Below are positions 1-9,762 of a stretch of DNA of 64,000 nt, piece after piece (position 1 is the stretch's first letter; each line of letters starts with the position of its first letter). Source of the stretch: Phytohabitans suffuscus (lineage in GTDB: Bacteria > Actinomycetota > Actinomycetes > Mycobacteriales > Micromonosporaceae); the NCBI RefSeq assembly GCF_011764565.1, contig NZ_AP022871.1, forward strand, positions 2,542,001-2,606,000. Direction: 5' to 3'. A program made the position numbers and the translations under genes. Under the pieces are notes generated by a model. The model saw only the letters and a program-made list of their open reading frames with translations, searched no databases and was not told the origin of the DNA.

Positions 1-371
1 CGGTGGCGACGCTGCTGCCCGGCGCCGAGTTCTCCACCCGCTCGGCGTACCCGGACGCCCGCCGCCTCCTCGACGCCCGCGCGACCGTCGCGCTCGCCAC
101 CGACTGCAACCCCGGCTCCTCGTACACCACCTCCATGCCCTTCTGTGTCGCGCTCGCCGTACGCGAGATGGGCATGACCCCGGCGGAGGCGGTCTGGGCC
201 GCCACCGCGGGCGGCGCGCGGGCCCTGCGCCGCACGGACATCGGCGTCCTGCGCCCCGGCGCCCGAGCCGACCTGATCGTGCTCGACGCGCCGTCCCACC
301 TGCACCTGGCCTACCGGCCGGGCGTTCCTCTCGTCCGCCACACCGTGCACAATGGAGTGCCACTGCGATGA
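1..371 (+). CDS. hutI: Imidazolonepropionase HutI, C-terminal part (cut by the window edge)
   Basis: This is the last 123 or so codons of imidazolonepropionase, the amidohydrolase that opens 4-imidazolone-5-propionate to N-formimino-L-glutamate in histidine degradation. The visible part has the family's late metal-site segment ([17 protein letters not shown]), the helix [24 protein letters not shown], here quoted only in outline, and the closing beta-strand domain ([12 protein letters not shown]). The true start lies left of position 1, and codons run from base 3. The stop overlaps the hutH start by four bases (ATGA), so the two are translationally coupled. Identification rests on these motifs and on the hutH neighbour. 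Confidence 0.93.
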   Translation, partial: VATLLPGAEFSTRSAYPDARRLLDARATVALATDCNPGSSYTTSMPFCVALAVREMGMTPAEAVWAATAGGARALRRTDIGVLRPGARADLIVLDAPSHLHLAYRPGVPLVRHTVHNGVPLR

Positions 372-1902
372 CCGTCACCGTCCAGCCCACCGGCGTCACC
401 GCCGCCGACGTCACCGCCGTCGCCCGCGAGCAGGCACCGGTCCGCCTCGCACCCTCCACAGTCGACTCGATGGAGCGCAGCCGCGCGATCGTCGACGGCA
501 TCGAGCGCGAGGGACGCCCGGTCTACGGCGTCTCGACCGGCTTCGGCGCGCTCGCCAACACGTTCGTCGCGCCCGAACGGCGGGCCGAGCTCCAGCACGC
601 GCTGATCCGCTCGCACGCGGCCGGCGTCGGCGAGCCGATGCCGCGCGAGGTCGTCCGGGCGATGATGCTGCTGCGGGTGCGGTCGCTCGCGCTGGGCCGC
701 TCCGGCGTACGGCCGCTGATCGCGCAGGCGCTCGTCGACCTGCTCAACCACGACGTCACGCCGTGGGTGCCGGAGCACGGCTCGCTCGGCGCCTCCGGCG
801 ACCTGGCGCCGCTTGCCCACTGCGCGCTGGTGCTGCTCGGCGAAGGGTGGGTGCTGGACAAGTCGGGCACCCGGGTGGACGGCGGCGAGGCGCTGCACCG
901 GGCCGGGCTGCGGCCGGTGACGCTCTCCGCGAAGGAGGGCCTCGCGCTGGTCAACGGCACCGACGGCATGCTCGGCATGCTGCTGCTGGCGATCGAGGAC
1001 GCGACGCACCTGTTCACGATGGCCGACCTGACCGCCGCGCTCGCGATCGAGGCGATGCTCGGCACCGACCGCCCGTTCCAGCCGGAGCTGCACGCGATCC
1101 GCCCGCACCCCGGCCAGGCGGTGTCCGCGGCCAACATCCACCGCCTGCTCCAGAACTCCGGGATCATGGACTCGCACCGCAACGACATGGTGCACGCGGT
1201 CCAGGACGCGTACTCGATGCGCTGCGCGCCCCAGGTGGCCGGCGCGGCCCGCGACACGCTGGCGTTCGCGGCCCAGGTGGCCCAGCGCGAGCTGTCCAGC
1301 GTGGTGGACAACCCGGTCGTGCTGCCCGACGGGCGGGTCGAGTCGACCGGCAACTTCCACGGCGCACCGCTGGGCTTCGCGGCCGACTTCATGGCGATCG
1401 CCGCGGCCGAGGTGGGCGCGATCTCGGAGCGCCGGGTCGACCGGCTGCTCGACGTCTGCCGCTCGCGCGACCTGCCCGCGTTCCTCTCGCCGGACCCGGG
1501 CGTCAACTCCGGCCTGATGATCGCCCAGTACACGGCCGCCGGCATCGTCGCGGAGAACCGCCGCCTCGCCTCGCCCGCCTCGGTCGACTCCCTGCCGACC
1601 TCCGGCATGCAGGAGGACCACGTCTCGATGGGCTGGGCGGCCACGGTCAAGCTGCGCCGGGTGCTCGACAACCTGACCAGCCTGCTGGCGGTCGAGCTGC
1701 TCTCCGCCGTACGCGGCCTGCAGCTGCGCCAGCCGCTGCGCCCCTCGCCGGCCGGTGAGACCGCGATCGCGGCCGTGGCCGGGTTCGCCGGCGAGCCCGG
1801 ACCGGACATCTTCCTGGCCCGGTCCTGGAGCAGGCCCGTGCCGCCGTACGCGACCGGGCGCTTCTCACCGCCGTGGAGTCCCGGATCGGCCCACTCGCCT
1901 GA
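368..1902 (+). CDS. hutH: Histidine ammonia-lyase HutH, one-base frameshift near the C-terminus
   Basis: HutH removes ammonia from L-histidine to give trans-urocanate, the first step of histidine degradation. The self-made MIO cofactor tripeptide Ala-Ser-Gly sits at residues 142-144 ([12 protein letters not shown]), the usual position. Downstream motifs [26 protein letters not shown] and [10 protein letters not shown] are intact. At 1818-1820 one C is missing: before it the protein reads GPDIFLA, after it the next frame reads [20 protein letters not shown] and stops at 1900-1902. Restoring one C gives 511 residues, the family length. Without it the frame would run on antisense to rdgB to 2809, which is an artefact. 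I regard this as a sequence error rather than a dead gene. Confidence 0.93.
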
Positions 1903-2005
1903 ACCACCCGCGTCGACCTGGTGCCCGTCGCCGGCTGATCGCCCAACCGGCACATCGCCTTTCGGGCGCACGGGCGCACCCGCACGCCCGTGCTGCCGGC
2001 GGTGG

Positions 2006-2626
2006 CTATCGAGGCGCCACGGGCAGCGTCTTCGCGACCACCTTCGCCAGTGCCCGGAACGCCTTACCGCGGTGGCTGATCGCGTCCTTCTCCTCGGCGC
2101 TCAGCTCCGCGTTGGTCCGGTCCTGGCCGTCGGCGAGAAAGATCGGGTCGTAGCCGAAGCCGCCCTCGCCGCGCGGGGTGCGGATCAGGCGCCCCGCCTG
2201 GCGCCCCTCGACGAGGTGCTCCTTTCCGCCGGGCAGCACCAGCGCGGCCGCGCAGACGAACGCCGCGCCGCGGTGCTCGTCGGGCACGTCGCCGATCTGG
2301 GCGAGCACGAGGTCGAGGTTGGCTTTGTCGTCGCCGTGCCGGCCGGACCAGCGGGCGCTGAAGACGCCGGGCATGCCGGAGAGCGCGTCGACCGCCAGGC
2401 CGGAGTCGTCGGCGACCGTGGGCAGGCCGGTGTATCTGACCCCCTCACGCGCCTTGAGCAGCGCGTTTTCGCCGAACGTAAGGCCGGTCTCGGGTGCCTC
2501 CTGGTATGCCGGCAGGTCGGCGAGGCCGACCAGCTCGACGGCGTGCGGGCCGAGCGCCTTGTCCAGAATCCGCTGCAGCTCCTGGAGCTTCTTCGCGTTG
2601 CGGGTGGCGAGCAGCAGCTTCGTCAT
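2006..2626 (-). CDS. rdgB: Non-canonical purine NTP pyrophosphatase RdgB/HAM1
   Basis: This cytoplasmic house-cleaning enzyme hydrolyses dITP, ITP and XTP to monophosphates and keeps deaminated purines out of DNA. The protein starts [17 protein letters not shown], the family's substrate-binding N-terminus, and has the conserved [20 protein letters not shown] loop and a C-terminal HRGKAFRAL segment. Its length of 206 residues is normal. The ATG at 2626 is preferred over an upstream start because it overlaps the rph stop in an ATGA, and family members begin at this point. It is the second gene of an rph-rdgB operon, an arrangement shared with mycobacteria. Confidence 0.96.
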   Translation of the reverse strand: MTKLLLATRNAKKLQELQRILDKALGPHAVELVGLADLPAYQEAPETGLTFGENALLKAREGVRYTGLPTVADDSGLAVDALSGMPGVFSARWSGRHGDDKANLDLVLAQIGDVPDEHRGAAFVCAAALVLPGGKEHLVEGRQAGRLIRTPRGEGGFGYDPIFLADGQDRTNAELSAEEKDAISHRGKAFRALAKVVAKTLPVAPR

Positions 2627-3348
2627 ACGAGCGCCGCCCGCTGGAGGTCGGCGAGCTGTCCGCACCCGGCCACGCCGAGGTCGAGCAGCGCGTCGAGCTG
2701 TGCCCGGTCGAACACCCCGGACTCGCCGGTCCCCTGCACCTCGACGAAGTCGCCGGCGCCGGTACAGACGATGTTCATGTCGACCTCGGCCGCGACGTCC
2801 TCCTCGTAGCAGAGGTCGAGGCGCGGCTCACCCTTGATCACGCCGACGCTGACCGCGGCGACCGAGCGGTGCACGGCGTCGGCCGGCTTGCCGGCCAGCA
2901 ACCCTCGCGACGCCATCCAGGTGACCGCGTCGTGCAGCGCCACGTACGCCCCGGTGATCGCCGCGGTGCGCGTGCCGCCGTCGGCCTGCAGCACGTCACA
3001 GTCGAGCACGATCGAGTTTTCGCCGAGCGCCTTGAGGTTGATGCAGGCCCGCAGGCTGCGGCCGATCAGGCGGGAGATCTCATGGGTACGCCCGCCGACC
3101 CGGCCCTTGATGCTCTCCCGGTCGGAGCGGGTGGTGGTGGCGCGGGGCAGCATCGAGTACTCCGAGGTGACCCAGCCGAGCCCGGATCCCTTGCGCCAGC
3201 GCGGCACACCCTCGGTGACGCTCGCGGTGCAGAGCACCCGCGTCGCGCCGAACTCGACGAGGACCGAGCCTTCGGGATGGATACTCCACTGGCGGGTCAG
3301 CGTCACCGGCCGCAGTTCGTCGGGCGTACGCCCGTCCGGTCGTCCCAT
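2623..3348 (-). CDS. rph: Ribonuclease PH
   Basis: RNase PH is a phosphate-dependent 3'-5' exoribonuclease that trims tRNA precursors. The protein begins [15 protein letters not shown], has the arginine-rich phosphate-site region around [19 protein letters not shown], and the [19 protein letters not shown] catalytic segment. About 241 residues is the usual length. I chose the ATG at 3348 rather than the in-frame GTG six bases upstream because an AAGG ribosome-binding site lies at proper distance from the ATG but touches the GTG. It overlaps rdgB by four bases. Confidence 0.96.
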   Translation of the reverse strand: MGRPDGRTPDELRPVTLTRQWSIHPEGSVLVEFGATRVLCTASVTEGVPRWRKGSGLGWVTSEYSMLPRATTTRSDRESIKGRVGGRTHEISRLIGRSLRACINLKALGENSIVLDCDVLQADGGTRTAAITGAYVALHDAVTWMASRGLLAGKPADAVHRSVAAVSVGVIKGEPRLDLCYEEDVAAEVDMNIVCTGAGDFVEVQGTGESGVFDRAQLDALLDLGVAGCGQLADLQRAALV

Positions 3349-3413
3349 GGGCACACCTTATGTGCCCACTCCGACCACTGCGCCGTCCACCCCGGACGCG
3401 CCACGACATGGAT

Positions 3414-3432
3414 GTAGTACAACACGTAGTAC
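3414..3432. promoter_or_regulatory. Direct repeat upstream of the VapB-like gene, candidate operator
   Basis: Two copies of GTAGTAC (3414-3420 and 3426-3432) are separated by five bases and end ten bases before the GTG start of the VapB/VapC fusion. Toxin-antitoxin operons of this type are normally autoregulated by the antitoxin binding repeats at this place. Function is inferred from position only. Confidence 0.4.
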
Positions 3433-3441
3433 CATCATCGC

Positions 3442-3834
3442 GTGGACCAGATCCCTATCCGCACCCTGAACCAGAACACCGCCGAGGTCTTGGCGCGGGT
3501 CGAGCACGGCGAGACTGTCGAAGTCACCAACCGCGGCCGACCGATCGCCCGGATCGTGCCCGTCACCACCGAAGCCATCTCCGATCTCGTCGCCGCGGGC
3601 ATCGTGATTCCGGCAACCATCAGCGGCCCGATCCCCATGCCGACCGCTCTGGCCGAGCGCGACTCGGAGGCCGGCGCGCTCCTCTCCGAACTCCGCGACC
3701 TCGACGCCATTCACCTGGCGACGGCGGAGTTGCTCACCGCCTCGGACAAGGTGGTGAGTGCGTTCGTGACGTATGACCGGCAGCTGGCGGAGGCGGCGGG
3801 TCAGCTGGGCTTGCCGGTGGTGGCGCCGGCCTGA
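3442..3834 (+). CDS. In-frame fusion of a Phd/VapB antitoxin with the C-terminal third of a VapC PIN toxin
   Basis: Residues 1-60 look like a Phd/YefM-class antitoxin N-terminus (IPIRTLNQNTAEVLARVEHG, then a GRPIARIVP strand). Residues from about 87 (LDAIHLATAELL, then AFVTYDRQLAEAA and LGLPVVAPA) match the end of a VapC PIN nuclease, including its last two acidic positions (D88, D112). The N-terminal half of the PIN domain with the first catalytic aspartates is absent. A normal locus has two overlapping genes of about 85 and 130 codons, so a deletion of roughly 270 bases inside a vapBC operon would produce this 130-residue product. It is unlikely to be an active RNase, but could still bind DNA. 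The start is a GTG. Its 3' end overlaps the convergent SGNH gene by 34 bases. Confidence 0.75.
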   Translation: MDQIPIRTLNQNTAEVLARVEHGETVEVTNRGRPIARIVPVTTEAISDLVAAGIVIPATISGPIPMPTALAERDSEAGALLSELRDLDAIHLATAELLTASDKVVSAFVTYDRQLAEAAGQLGLPVVAPA

Positions 3835-4664
3835 TGGCCCTCGCCGAACATGGCCAGGGCGGTGCTGATCTCTTTCTGGATGGCATCGTCCATCTGGTTG
3901 GCGACGCCGCGCAGGTCGTACCACCACTCGGCGATGGCCATGCGGGCCAGCGACGGGACCAGGTCGCGTGACCGGCGGTAGAGCCAGGCGCTGCCCTGCG
4001 TGGCCATCCACCAGACCCGGGCGCCGCGCGACGGCGGCCGGTTGCCCGGCTCCGGGTCGGGGCGCCGGTGGGTGGGACCGCCACAGGCCGCGAGCAGGTC
4101 GAAGAAGGAGCCGGCCAGCAGGCGGTGACCGCGCTCGCCGGGGTGCAGCCGGTCGACGCTCCACATGCGAGGGTCGTACGCCTCGGGGAGCCGGTTGAGG
4201 TCCAGGTGCACCCCGGGCACCCGGGCCGCGACGGCGTGGGTGACCGCGTTGACCGCGGCGATCCGGCGGGCCAGCGGACGGGCCAGCGGCGCCGGCAGCC
4301 GGAAGAGCCGTCCCGGGTCGGGAAAGCAGGCGCTGAGCACGACCGCGCCCGAACGGTGCAGCGACCCGATCGTGTGGTCCATCGCGTTGCCGATCGCCGA
4401 CACGTCGAAACCCCGCCGCAGCGTGTCGTTGACGCCAACCAGCACGGCCGCGACGTCCGGCTTGCGGTCCAGGGCCATCGGCAGCTGGTCGCGGGCCACG
4501 TCGGCGGAGATGGCGCCGCTCACGGCCAGGTTGTGAAACGTGACCTGCCCGGGCGGCGCCAGACCGTCGGCCAGCAGGGCGGCCCAGCCGCGCCAGCTGC
4601 CGTCGGGCATCGGGTCGCCGAAGCCCGCGGTCGTGGAGTCGCCGAGGGCGACGAAGGTCAACAC
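3801..4664 (-). CDS. SGNH/GDSL-family hydrolase (esterase/lipase-like)
   Basis: The protein has the block I motif FVALGDSTTAGFGD near the N-terminus with the nucleophilic serine, the block III motif GVND, and the block V D-x-x-H pair in DRLHPGERGH. These define the SGNH hydrolase fold, which acts on ester bonds of lipids, sugars or acylated cell-wall material; the substrate cannot be read from sequence. No signal peptide is visible. I chose GTG 4664, with a GGGGAG ribosome-binding site six bases away; it overlaps the stop of the upstream glycosyltransferase. The C-terminal 90 residues (ending near AMFGEGHQAGATTGKPS) form an extra alpha-helical tail. Length is 287 residues. Confidence 0.85.
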   Translation of the reverse strand: MLTFVALGDSTTAGFGDPMPDGSWRGWAALLADGLAPPGQVTFHNLAVSGAISADVARDQLPMALDRKPDVAAVLVGVNDTLRRGFDVSAIGNAMDHTIGSLHRSGAVVLSACFPDPGRLFRLPAPLARPLARRIAAVNAVTHAVAARVPGVHLDLNRLPEAYDPRMWSVDRLHPGERGHRLLAGSFFDLLAACGGPTHRRPDPEPGNRPPSRGARVWWMATQGSAWLYRRSRDLVPSLARMAIAEWWYDLRGVANQMDDAIQKEISTALAMFGEGHQAGATTGKPS

Positions 4665-5845
4665 ACCGCGCTCCCCGCTGGCACGCTGTTTGTCGCGCTC
4701 GCTCCGCTCGCCGAAGGCCCCGGGTGGCCGGCGCGGGCCGGAGCACCGTGCGCGCGGAGGAAGCCCTCCACCGCGGCGGGCCAGGAGAACTGCTCCGCCC
4801 GCGCCCGCGCCGCCGCCCGCCGCGGGCTCTCCGCGCGGTCCAGCAGCTTGAGTACCCCCTCCGCGAAGGCGGCACCCGTGCCCTCCGCCGCGACGCCCGC
4901 CGGGCCGACCACCTCGGGGAGCGCGCTCGCGGCGTTCACCACGACCGGGCTGCCGCACGCGAGGGACTCCAGCGCGGCCAGGCCGAACGTCTCCACCGGA
5001 CCGGGCGCCACCACGACATCGGCGCAGGCGAGCAGGTTGGCCACGTCGTTGCGGTCCGCCACGAAGCCGAGGAACCGCACCGGAAGCCCGGCGGCCCGCT
5101 GCTCCAGCGCCTCGCGCCGCGGCCCGTCGCCGACCACGACCAGCACCGCCGGTACGCCCGCGTCGCGCAGCGCGGCCACCGTGTCGACCGCGATCTCCGG
5201 GTGCTTCTCGCCGGAGAGGCGGCTGCAGTGCACGAGCAGCACCTCGTCGTCGGCCGCGTACCGGGCGCGGACCTCGTGGTCGCGCCGGCTCGGGTGGAAC
5301 GTCTCCAGGTCGACGCCGAGCGGCACCTCGACGAGGTTTTCCACACCCAGCCGGCGAAACTCCGCGGCGGCCCACGCGGTGGTGCAGACGATCCTGTCGT
5401 ACGCCCGCGCGGTGCGCTTGTTGGCCAGGTCCGCGAAGCCCACGCGGATCGACTCCGGCACGCCCCACACGGTCAGCAGGCCGGCCAGGCTCTCGTGCGA
5501 CACCATCATCGACGGCACCCCGCGGTCGCGGGCCCACCGCCCGGTCCACCGCAGCGTCGAACGGTCCGAGACCTCGATGTGGTCGGGCTCCAGGCGGTCG
5601 AGCAGCTTGGTCAGCCGCCGCCGCCCGGTGATCAGCAGCCGGTACCCGCCGCTGCCCGGCACCTCCGGTCCGGGCAGCGTGATCACCCGCCCGTGCGGCG
5701 TCATCTCGTCGGACATCTCGGGGCCGGGCACGATCATCACCGGCTCGTGGCCCGCGGCCAGGTAGCCCTCACCCAGGCAGCGCAGGGCGGTACGGAGGCC
5801 ACCGGAACGGGGCATGACGAAGTTCGCCAGCCGGACGATCCTCAC
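4658..5845 (-). CDS. GT4-family glycosyltransferase
   Basis: This is a GT-B retaining glycosyltransferase of family GT4, probably a mannosyl- or glucosyltransferase working on lipid or polysaccharide acceptors at the inner membrane face. The N-terminal acceptor domain starts VRIVRLANFVMPRSGGLRTA. The donor domain carries VVGDGPRREALEQRA and the E-x7-E signature in PVETFGLAALESLACGSPVV (about residues 295-315). I chose GTG 5845 because homology-like sequence begins there; the open frame extends further upstream through repeat DNA. It sits between another GT4 gene and an SGNH hydrolase, so the three may build one glycolipid. Donor and acceptor are not determined. Confidence 0.88.
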   Translation of the reverse strand: MRIVRLANFVMPRSGGLRTALRCLGEGYLAAGHEPVMIVPGPEMSDEMTPHGRVITLPGPEVPGSGGYRLLITGRRRLTKLLDRLEPDHIEVSDRSTLRWTGRWARDRGVPSMMVSHESLAGLLTVWGVPESIRVGFADLANKRTARAYDRIVCTTAWAAAEFRRLGVENLVEVPLGVDLETFHPSRRDHEVRARYAADDEVLLVHCSRLSGEKHPEIAVDTVAALRDAGVPAVLVVVGDGPRREALEQRAAGLPVRFLGFVADRNDVANLLACADVVVAPGPVETFGLAALESLACGSPVVVNAASALPEVVGPAGVAAEGTGAAFAEGVLKLLDRAESPRRAAARARAEQFSWPAAVEGFLRAHGAPARAGHPGPSASGASATNSVPAGSAVC

Positions 5846-5888
5846 TGTCGCCGCCCCGAAACCCCGACTACGTCGGCGGGACCACTCA

Positions 5889-5951
5889 GTCCAGACGCCG
5901 CCGCGCCAACTCGCTCGCTCACAGTTCCTCCGGGTTCGCTCGCTCGTGCGG
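5889..5951. repeat. Direct repeat, copy 1 (63 bp)
   Basis: This 63-base segment recurs at 6005-6067 with three mismatches. It ends in CGCTCGCTCGTGCGG, and lies in the gap between two glycosyltransferase genes. CGCTCGCTC-type sequence is found in other intergenic places of this window (for example near 4690, 21590, 59611 and 60965). Confidence 0.9.
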
Positions 5952-5976
5952 CGCTGAAGGCGACGTCTTCCTCCGC

Positions 5977-5999
5977 CACCCCGCAAAAACCGCGGGGTG
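5977..5999. terminator. Hairpin between the two glycosyltransferase genes
   Basis: An 8-bp perfect stem CACCCCGC / GCGGGGTG encloses a 7-base loop (AAAAACC). It lies between the two copies of the 63-bp repeat, downstream of the frameshifted GT4 gene. There is no U-tract, so it may be a terminator or simply part of the repeat element. Confidence 0.45.
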
Positions 6000-6004
6000 A
6001 CTCC

Positions 6005-6067
6005 GTCCAGACGCCGCCGCGCCAACTCGCTCGCTCACTGTGCCTCCGGGATCGCTCGCTCGTGCGG
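6005..6067. repeat. Direct repeat, copy 2 (63 bp)
   Basis: Second copy of the 63-base repeat at 5889-5951, with a 116-base period. It runs exactly up to the stop codon of the neighbouring glycosyltransferase (stop at 6068-6070). Confidence 0.9.
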
Positions 6068-7209
6068 TCACGCCGCGACCCGGACGTGGCGGGTGACGCC
6101 GGGGCTGGCCAGGATCGACTGGTAGTGAGCGATCAGCTCGTCTCCGACCGCGCTCCAGGTGCGGCCCTCGACACCCTCGCGGGCGTTGAGGCCGTACTGG
6201 CGGCGCAGCTCGCCGTCCGTCGCGAGCTGGGCGACCGCCCCGGCGAGGGCGTCGTCGTCCTCGGGCCGCACCAGCGTGCCGTTCACGCCGGGGGTGACCA
6301 GGTCGACCGGCCCGCCCGCGGAGGGGGCGACGACAGGCAGCCCGCTGGCGAACGCCTCCTGGATCGTCTGGCCGAACGTCTCGTGCGGCCCCGTGTGCGC
6401 GAAGATGTCGAAGCTCGCGAAGAGCCGGGCCAGCTGCGCGCCGTGCCGGGCGCCGAGGAAGACCGCCTTCGGCAGTGCCTTTTCGAGGTCGCGCCGGGCC
6501 GGGCCGTCACCGACGATCACCACCCGCACGCCGGGAAGGTCGCACGTCCTGGCCAGCAGATCGACCCGCTTCTCAGCGGCCAGCCGGCCGACGTACCCGA
6601 CCAGCACCTCACCGTTCGGGGCGAGCGCCTTGCGTACCAGGTCGTTGCGCCTGGCCGGGTCGAACCGCACGGTGTCGACGCCCCGCTGCCACAGCCACAC
6701 CCGCTGGATGCCGTGGGCGACAAGGTCGGCGGCGGACCGGGTGGAGGGCGCGAGGGTGCGGTCGGCACCGTTGTGGACCGTGCGCATCCACTTCCAGACG
6801 GCGGCCTCGCCCCACCCGACGTACGTGCGCGCGTAGGCGGCGACGTCGGTCTGGTACACCGCGAGGCAGGGCATCCGCCGCTGCTGGGCGAGCGCGACAC
6901 CGCGGGCACCGAGCAGGAACGGGCAGGCGAGGTGGACCATGTCGGGGGCGTGCGAGACCAGCGCCTCGGTGAGCTTCGGGCCGGGGAGCCCCAGGCGGAG
7001 GCTGCGGTAACGCGGCAACGGCATGCTCGGAACCCGGATCACGGGAAACGGGTGCACACCGGTCAGGCCCCGGGTCGACGATGACGGGGCCGGAGCGATG
7101 ACCAGGGGGCTGTGACCGCGCCTGACCAGATGCTCAGCGATGCGGACGACGGAGTGCGCGACGCCGTTGACGTCCGGGGGAACGACTCCGCGATGATCGC
7201 GATACGCAT
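6068..7209 (-). CDS. GT4-family mannosyltransferase (MgtA/PimB-like), one-base frameshift near the N-terminus
   Basis: The protein is a GT-B, family GT4 enzyme resembling actinobacterial GDP-mannose-dependent glycolipid mannosyltransferases. It begins MRIAIIAESFPP, then DVNGVAHSVVRIAEHLVRRG, has VVIVGDGPARRDLEKALP and the E-x7-E motif PHETFGQTIQEAFASGLPVV. The first 11 codons and the rest are in different frames: at 7176-7180 (five G on this strand) one base is missing, and a sixth restores PPDVNG. The repaired protein has 380 residues, the family length. The unrepaired frame would start only at 7057 and lose the acceptor-site loop. Its partner at 4658-5845 is the same family. Confidence 0.85.
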
Positions 7210-7285
7210 GCGCTCACCGTGAGGTTTGCGCCGGTGCGGCAGGCTACACCCAACTGACGCATCGGCGAACAGTGGTGCAAAACTT

Positions 7286-8032
7286 TCAGATCTCGTACCG
7301 GGATCCAGGTCTGACGATCTCTAGCGGGCCGGTGAAGGCCGCGGACGCGGCGTCGAACGTGTCCGCCTCGCTGCCCCACGCGGAAACGAGGTGCGTCAGT
7401 AACAGCTGGCCAACCCCGGCCTTCGAGGCTACCTCGCCGGCCTCGCGACCGGTCAGGTGCAGGTCGGGTGGATTGTCCATGCCATCGAGGTAGCTCGCTT
7501 CGCAGAGGAACAGGTCGGCGCCGAGCGCGAGCCGCAGGAGCGCGTCGCAGGGCGCCGTGTCGGACGAGTACGCGAGCACCCGCCCCTTCGACTCCAGGCG
7601 CACACCGTACGTCTCCACGGGATGGTTGACCCGGTCGACGGTGACCGTGAACGGCCCGATCGGAAACGTGCCCGGCTGCAGGCCGTAGAACGTGTACACG
7701 TCGTCCACCGGCCCCTCCTCCTGGCTGTACGCCGCCGCGATCCGGTCCGGCGCACCGGCCGGCGCGTACACGGGGATGGGCGGCAGCGGGCCGGACGGGT
7801 CGTAGCGCCGCACCACGACATAGGTGCAGGCGTCGAGCATGTGGTCGCAGTGCAGGTGGGTGAGGAGGATCGCGTCGACGGCGTGCAGTCCGGCGTACCG
7901 CTGCAGGGCGGTGAGCGAGCCCGAACCGAAGTCGACCAGCAGCCGGAAGTCGTCCTCCTCGACGAGGTATGCCGAGCAGGCGGACTCGGGGCCCGGGAAA
8001 CTGCCGGCGCAACCCAGCACCGTCAGTCGCAT
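7286..8032 (-). CDS. Metallo-beta-lactamase-fold hydrolase, Rv1339-like cyclic nucleotide phosphodiesterase
   Basis: The protein has the MBL-fold metal motif THLHCDHMLD (H-x-H-x-D-H), the later metal ligands in DRVNHPVETYGVRLES and SSDTAPCDALLRLA, and the closing LLLTHLVSAWG histidine. Its place next to rph-rdgB and cysM-cysO-mec is the same as that of mycobacterial Rv1339, which is known to cleave cAMP. I therefore infer a cytoplasmic cyclic-nucleotide phosphodiesterase. Length is 248 residues. In mycobacteria murI lies just upstream; here that slot is taken by an unrelated membrane-protein gene on the other strand. Confidence 0.85.
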   Translation of the reverse strand: MRLTVLGCAGSFPGPESACSAYLVEEDDFRLLVDFGSGSLTALQRYAGLHAVDAILLTHLHCDHMLDACTYVVVRRYDPSGPLPPIPVYAPAGAPDRIAAAYSQEEGPVDDVYTFYGLQPGTFPIGPFTVTVDRVNHPVETYGVRLESKGRVLAYSSDTAPCDALLRLALGADLFLCEASYLDGMDNPPDLHLTGREAGEVASKAGVGQLLLTHLVSAWGSEADTFDAASAAFTGPLEIVRPGSRYEI

Positions 8033-8163
8033 CCTGCGATCCCGACTTTACGCTCGGCTATCGAGAGGCCCTCGGCGGTTGGCCCGAAGATCCTTACCGT
8101 CGAGTCTGTCACGGTGCGCAGCCTACGCCGTGACCAGGGCGCGACAGAAAGAACTGATACAAC

Positions 8164-8181
8164 ATGTCGTCAAGGCGACAT
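8164..8181. promoter_or_regulatory. Inverted repeat in the divergent intergenic region
   Basis: ATGTCG (8164-8169) and CGACAT (8176-8181) form a perfect 6-bp inverted repeat with a 6-base spacer in the 266-base gap between the MBL gene and the small membrane-protein gene. It is shaped like a dimeric regulator site. No regulator is implicated. Confidence 0.3.
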
Positions 8182-8298
8182 TGGCCGTGAGGATCATGCG
8201 ATTCGCGTGGCTCCCCACCAGCGCCGTTACGCGGAGTGATACGACCCCGTTGCACAGGGTGAGCCCATTCCCCTGACCCGCGACAGGACGGTAAACAC

Positions 8299-8721
8299 GT
8301 GTCGACCCAGGCCGACGAGTCGAGTTCGGAACGTTCCCTGGTCGAGGGCCTCGGCCTGCGAATCCAGCGCGAACCCCAGCCGGAGCCGCGCCCGAACCCG
8401 ACCGGCATGGCCCGCGTGTTTCGGCTGCCTGGCTCCGACGACCCCTCGCCGCCGACCGGCAAGCTCGTCGCCATGTGCGCTTGGGCGACCGGGCTCGGCC
8501 TGGTGGGCGTGCTGGTGGCGACGCGGGCGCTGCTGGCCATGTGGCGGAACAACCCGCCGACGTGGTACGAACCGTCGTTCATCGCCATCGGGCTGGCCGG
8601 AATCGGGCTGACGGTGGGCGCGTTCATGTCCATCCAGCGCCGCCGCCTCCCTTGGATCATGCTGGCTCTCGCCACGATCCCGCTGATCGCATCGATCGTG
8701 CTTACGGTACGCGCGATCTGA
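8299..8721 (+). CDS. Small integral membrane protein of unknown function
   Basis: This 140-residue protein has a proline-rich cytoplasmic N-terminus of about 50 residues (PQPEPRPNPTG) and three predicted membrane helices: about residues 54-77 (MCAWATGLGLVGVLVATRAL), 93-112 (FIAIGLAGIGLTVGAFM) and 119-138 (WIMLALATIPLIASIVLTV). No domain is recognised. It starts with GTG at 8299. It stands alone on the plus strand inside the otherwise minus-strand cysM-mec/MBL block, in the place where related genomes keep murI. Confidence 0.75.
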   Translation: MSTQADESSSERSLVEGLGLRIQREPQPEPRPNPTGMARVFRLPGSDDPSPPTGKLVAMCAWATGLGLVGVLVATRALLAMWRNNPPTWYEPSFIAIGLAGIGLTVGAFMSIQRRRLPWIMLALATIPLIASIVLTVRAI

Positions 8722-8787
8722 CCGGCGCGATGCCCACCTATACCCCGGTGACGCAAGGCGTACCCCATGGCCCTCAGGGCTGTGGGG

Positions 8788-9762
<975 letters not shown>

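Noticed and set aside
311..1758. Long open frames opposite and overlapping hutH
   Set aside because: Arginine/alanine-rich shadow frames created by high GC; hutH is unmistakable.
1903..2809. Continuation of the hutH frame beyond 1902
   Set aside because: It is antisense to rdgB and rph, has no family similarity, and exists only because of the missing base at 1818-1820.
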